Shown in pieces: positions 59,863 through 64,000 of a DNA stretch of 64,000 bases. The notes under the pieces are model-generated. The model was not told the DNA's origin. It saw only the letters and a list, made by a program, of their open reading frames with translations, and did not search any database. The DNA is from Locusta migratoria (Eukaryota > Arthropoda > Insecta > Orthoptera > Acrididae), in the NCBI GenBank assembly GCA_026315105.1, contig CM048750.1:403096502-403160501 (forward strand). The letters are read 5' to 3'. Within the stretch, counting starts at the first letter, position 1. Each line of letters starts with the position of its first letter. Both the position numbers and the translations under genes were made by a program.

Positions 59863-60476
59863 ATGTGGAATAGATGGCAACTGTCAGTTTAGTTACTATT
59901 GGTGGTTGGTAGGTTTAATGTGGACAGAACTGTAGATGGAGTTTAACATCCAGGAATGTGACATGCTGGGATGAGAAAGCCCAGGTGAAAAAGATTGGAG
60001 AGGAGAGGCTGAGGTTGTGAAGGAAGTCCAGATAATGAAAATATCATCAATTAACCATTTAATGCATGACATTTTATTTGAAGCTATAAAAACATACCAC
60101 AATTAATGTATGGTGCATATATACTGAGAAAAATAATGAAAAAAAGTTCCTTAAAATTATTATGCACTACCAACAACAAAAAGTTCATAGTTGTTGGTCA
60201 ACTAAATAGTGCTTCCATGATGTACCCGATGCAGTAAATGTCACTATTATGCCTTTAGTCTTTGCAGAAAGTAACTCGTGATGCAACAGTAGTATGTGAT
60301 TGACTACTTTTACGTGGCAAAGGATTAATACTAAAATAAACAAACACATCTGTTTGCATTTTTAACTCAATGCAGCTGGCTGTCTAATTCAGAAGCACTC
60401 TGCAATTTATAATTTCTAGGACGAGCTACTTGCATGAGTAACACATATAGAAGCAGCTACAAATGAATTTGTGGTG

Positions 60477-60498
60477 TGTGTGTGTGTGTGTGTGTGTG
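60477..60498. repeat. (GT)n microsatellite
   Basis: About eleven GT dinucleotides. Confidence 0.9.
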
Positions 60499-60540
60499 AC
60501 TGAGTAACAATTTATAGATGCTAAACAATTTCATTTCTTT

Positions 60541-61056
60541 GACATTAGTGATAAAGGTGAAGCATTGAATTAAAATCTGTTATGCGGCTGGGAATCAAAC
60601 CCTCACCTCCATGCTTACTACCAGATGTCTTACTGCTAGACCACCACATCACAAGTGATTAAGGCACCTCAGAATAGTCTAAGCACAATTTCCCTCCACT
60701 GTCACAAACTTTAATTCAGCTTCTGTGTTCCTATGAGACATGGCCACATCTACCAAGGCTCTACGTGCAGTGGAATCCTTAGTTAAAGGCAGGATTGTTG
60801 CGATCTGTCCATTGCCAAAGTGCTATTACACTGCATGCAGGGCCGTGGAAGATGTGGCATTGTTTCATAGGAACACAGAAGCTAAATTAAAGTTTGTGAC
60901 ATGGCGGGAAATAATTCAGAGGTACCGTAATAACTAGTAAAGCAGTGGTCTAGTGGTAAGATATCTGCTTAGTAAGCATGGAGGTCTGTCCGGGTTTGAT
61001 TCCTGACCACATCACAAATTTTAATTCAATGCTCCACCTTTATCATTAATGTCTCT
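60541..61056. mobile_element. Foldback element with tRNA-like sequence in both arms
   Basis: The left arm (60541-~60770) and right arm (~60833-61056) are reverse complements over about 225 bp at a rough 85 per cent identity, with a ~60-bp spacer. In each arm lies a tRNA-like stretch: on the + strand of the right arm, TGGTCTAGTGGTAAGA (A-box-like) then GGGTTTGATTCC (B-box-like) near 60946-61001; the left arm has the mirror on the minus strand near 60655-60590. I do not call functional tRNAs: the anticodon arm does not fold cleanly and both copies have mismatches. The promoters, if active, point outwards. Confidence 0.75.
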
Positions 61057-61603
61057 GACATCATAGAGATGAAAAAGTCTGATTGTATAAATTTCTATTT
61101 ATAATAATTTTGTTTCTAGTGATTTCAATAAGAGATAAAAATTACAGCATCAGTTATCTAAAAATACAACAAACAGCAATGGACTGTTTTTTCAGAATTT
61201 CTCACCATTTGAATAAAAGTATTTAGAAAATCCTAATCCTTTGCATTGACATTCTCTCCTATTTGTCCACACTAGCTCATAGCCTATTTCCCCCACCCAC
61301 CCAACTTCTTTCACAAATATTTCCATATAAAAAAGGCTGTCAGCTTGCATGGCAAAGATTGTCACCAACAGCAGAAACCAGTAATGATTAGAAATAGTCA
61401 TTAGTTATTTGTCTTAATTCTTTTTATTCTGGTGACAGTATTTTACCAGATACTTGTGTTATGTCCCATTGTTAGTATTATTGCAATTCTTTCATGTCTG
61501 TAATGATTTCTAATAATGCATTTCTCTTGTCATACCTGTACACAATTTGATTTGCAAAGATTTTCAATTTAATGCATCTCACTTCTATGTTTATTATTTT
61601 AAG
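61057..61603. other. Intronic DNA before exon C
   Basis: AT-rich, no recognised element. A pyrimidine-rich stretch leads into the acceptor TTATTTTAAG. Confidence 0.55.
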
Positions 61604-61764
61604 ATACTGAGATAGTCCAAACTACAATGAAGAAAGTGGAGCTTCCAATAGTAGTCCGTGATCGTTGCGAAAATGAGCTTCGCAAGACAAGGCTTGGACG
61701 CTACTTTGAACTCCATGAAAGCTTTATTTGTGCTGGTGGTGAACCAAACGTTGATACCTGTCGT
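61604..61764 (+). CDS. Clip-domain serine protease homologue, internal exon C
   Basis: The acceptor ends TTTTAAG (61603) and the donor is a consensus GTAAGT (61765). The first two bases complete the Asp codon begun at 43296. The 161-bp exon encodes VQTTMKKVELPIVVRDRCEN, then LRKTRLGRYFELHESFICAG, then GEPNVDTCR, directly ahead of where the family has GDGG and residue 195. The block KKVELP..RC...LR.TRLG..F.LH.SFICAGGE is highly characteristic of phenoloxidase-activating factor 2-like homologues. The next exon must supply the residue that decides protease (Ser) or pseudo-protease (usually Gly); it is outside the window. Confidence 0.93.
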
Positions 61765-62357
61765 GTAAGTGCAGCATAAGTTGTAACTATTTTAGTTTTC
61801 AAATGTGCATGTATGTTTTGCTTACTAATAATGATTATTACCTTCAGTAACTCTTTCTGCATTGCAACATTGTTAAATTTAACAATCTTAGAAACAGTTA
61901 TGTAAATTTAGTTTCCAACATGGAGGAAAAGTTAAAATGACGTAGATGAAGTCTTAAGTGGGGGTAATAAAATGAACAAACAAAGCACTGAAACAAAAGT
62001 AAGACTGTAGCCATTTTATATTGGTGTGGGTAGGGAGTTGCTGATGGTCTTACATTAGAAAGTAATCCACTAAAAGCTGTAGAAGTTTGCCATTTGGGAA
62101 AAGAAAAAACCAGTTTATTTTGACAAATAATTGAGGGGGATATAAAATTTGTGGCACAACGCAACTAAAAGATGGGTTTGGTTGAGACATCAAGGAAACA
62201 TCTAAGAGACTGTGGTTATTTAGATGGATATCAAAATGACTCACAATTCCAGCCAAAATAATTACTTCATTATAATTTGATCAGACATTTACAACCGCCA
62301 AAAGTCACTATTATAAAGATTACGGTACAGTGCAATAACAATCTAACACTCAAAAGT
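61765..62357 (+). other. Start of the next intron
   Basis: AT-rich, no recognised feature until LINE copy 3 begins at about 62358. Confidence 0.6.
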
Positions 62358-64000
62358 GTCCCTCCAGGGGGCTCACCACATTGTGGTGAGTACGTGCGTG
62401 ACGAGCACGGGGACCCAGCCTTTGTGGCACTCTTTCTTTTCCGTGCTACACGACGCTTCTCAAACTGTCCTTTTCCCCTCTCTTGCGGACCGAGTCTTCT
62501 GCATCCTTCAGGGAACTCCCCCAGGGGGCCCACAGTTCTTTTGTGGGTACGTGTGTGGCGCGCACGGGGCCCCGAGCCGGAGCAGTCTTTCTTCTGCCCC
62601 AGGCTGCTTCACTTTTCCTCCCGGTTTATGCCTTCGCCCGGAGATGGGCATATTTCGTTAGCTACGGTGGTTCTTGTTGTCATTTTTCTTCCTTCGTTCG
62701 TTCCTTTCTTACCCTTTGTTTCTGTCTTTCTCTCCTTGTACTCTCCTAGCCTTCTTCTCCTCCTCATTAGTCTCCGCCTCGGCGTTTGAGACACCTTTCC
62801 TTCTTTCTCTTCACTTCCTCTATTCTTCTTCTTTCCTCCCTGTGCGTGTCTGAAGGCCGACCCACGCATCATCATGCGTAGCAGGTGACGGGGTAACGCG
62901 TAATTCCCCGCCCCGGGTAGACAAGTAGGGCACGTACGTACCCCCTGGTAAAGGCCAGGCCAGGCCCAGGGAGGGGTGATTACCCGAGCTGGTACCTTCC
63001 GAACATGCCGATTGGTCCCTCTGTCAGTTCTCGTGAGGTGTGACCTGAGGTGTGAACAAATACCTAAGGCGGGTAAGCCCTCGGAGAGGGCCCCCACTAG
63101 GAAGGAGCGTGCCATCGGAGACGCCGGCAATCATGGGGGACACTTCCGCGATGACTTCCTTCTCTTCTTTAGTGACGTTGACCCAAAAACGTAAGTTACT
63201 CACCTCAGCAAAAAAAGACTCTGCCTAATGTACCGAAATTTCTTGTTGTCTCTCGCACCGACGGAAAAGATTTCAATTCTGTCAATCCTTTCATTATACA
63301 TAAAGGTGTAGATGCAATTGCTGGCCCTGTTGAAACCTGTTCGTGTCAGTGCAATGGCACATTATTGCTGGAAGTGGAAAGTGCCTTCCAAGCTCAGAAA
63401 CTACTCCGGACTACACTGTTACACACGTTTCCTGTCAAGGTGGAAGCACATTGCACACTCAACTCGTCACGGGGGGGGTAGTCTTCACGAGATCACTTGA
63501 CGGGTTGTCTGATGAAGACATCCAATCGTATATGTCTGACCAGGGTGTGACAGCCGTCCATAGGGTAATGAAAAAAGTCAATAACCAACTGACACCGACT
63601 CGTACCGTGTTTTTGACGTGCGACAGAGTTGACCTCCCGTCGAAGGTCAAAGCAGGGTATGAAGTCATCTCCATCCGCCCCTATGTGCCTAACCCAACGC
63701 GCTGTTTTCAATGCCACAGGTACAACCATACCCGTGAACATTGCCCAAATGCAGCAAAGTTTGTCACTTGTGGTAGGGATGCCCATGAGGGGGATTGCCC
63801 ACCTCCGTCCCCTCACTGCCTAAACTGCAATGGTGACCATGTGGCTTCCTCTCGCGACTGCCCTGTATACAAGGATGAGAAGGTAATCCAGCAAATTCGG
63901 GTTACGGAGAAGGTATCGACATCTGCCGCTCGTAAGTTGTTGGCGAGTCGAAAGTCCACTGTCCTCCCAGCGGGTACATACAGTAAGGTCCTCACCTCAA
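62358..64000 (+). mobile_element. I-clade-like LINE copy 3, two-part 5' leader, cut by window end
   Basis: From 62358 to about 62513 the sequence matches the leader of copy 2 (50577-50730). At about 62516 it switches to the leader of copy 1 (24906 onward), starting with CCCCCAGGGGGCCCACAG, and follows it closely through ORF1. The element is in the sense orientation in the gene. ORF2 and the 3' end lie beyond the window. Confidence 0.85.
63151..64000 (+). pseudogene. LINE ORF1, Gag-like protein (copy 3), partial and frameshifted
   Basis: ATG 63151 (MTSFSSLVTLT) aligns with the copy 1 start. A shift near 63210 and another at the G-run 63471-63477 break the frame. The conserved domain is recognisable (KFLVVSRTDG, GVDAIAGPVETC, RTVFLTCDRV), and all three zinc knuckles are present near 63700-63860 (CFQCHRYNHTREHC, CGRDAHEGDC, CLNCNGDHVASSRDC). 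It runs off the right edge of the window. Confidence 0.85.

Noticed and set aside
60940..61015. A possible functional tRNA gene
   Set aside because: A- and B-box-like words are present but the cloverleaf does not close well and the sequence is part of an inverted, repeated arm.

Overview
This window looks like nuclear DNA from a large, repeat-rich arthropod genome, most likely an insect and plausibly an orthopteran (grasshopper or locust). The evidence is spliced coding sequence with canonical GT/AG borders, an 18.3 kb intron, four or more non-LTR retrotransposon families, a Tc1-like and a PIF/Harbinger-like DNA transposon, a BEL/Pao relic, tRNA-derived SINEs with clean target-site duplications, and long CA, CT and GA microsatellites. 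The orthopteran guess rests on my recollection of similar repeats and is not proven by the sequence.

Only one host gene is supported. Three + strand exons (42540-42944, 43028-43296, 61604-61764) encode the end of a clip domain, a proline-rich linker and about two thirds of a trypsin-like domain. The protein resembles the phenoloxidase-activating factor 2 type of serine protease homologue. Splice phases agree across all three exons. The 5' exons and the exon with residue 195 lie outside the window, so whether it is an active protease cannot be read here.

Region by region: 1-2.2 kb holds arrays of about 145-bp repeats. 2.7-6.5 kb is a minus-strand RTE/BovB-like LINE split by a 1-kb foldback element. 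6.5-10.4 kb is featureless apart from a small hairpin. 10.4-17.2 kb holds two more RTE-like relics, four SINE copies and a hairpin MITE. 17.6-18.7 kb holds a second copy of the 145-bp-unit element and a GC-rich block with a 70-bp-arm palindrome. 22.6-24.1 kb is a decayed BEL/Pao element. 24.7-31.7 kb is a Tc1-like transposon with a nearly complete I-clade LINE inside it. 34.6-37.4 kb is a plus-strand RTE relic. 39.5-41.1 kb is a Harbinger-like element with TTA duplications inside yet another LINE fragment. 42.5-62.3 kb is the protease-homologue gene; its long intron holds an almost intact I-clade LINE (50.6-56.3 kb) bracketed by two CA minisatellites, a 297-bp MITE, a foldback with tRNA-like arms and a third LINE type. 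At 62.36 kb a third I-clade LINE begins, with an unusual two-part 5' end, and runs off the window.

The genes form no pathway. The window is a host gene embedded in layers of transposons whose nesting gives relative ages. I found no operon, CRISPR array, rRNA or convincing functional tRNA. The most notable observations are the composite 5' leader of the third LINE, the Tc1 transposon that lost its catalytic middle where the LINE inserted, the Harbinger element, the several foldbacks and the repeated appearance of ~145-bp arrays.
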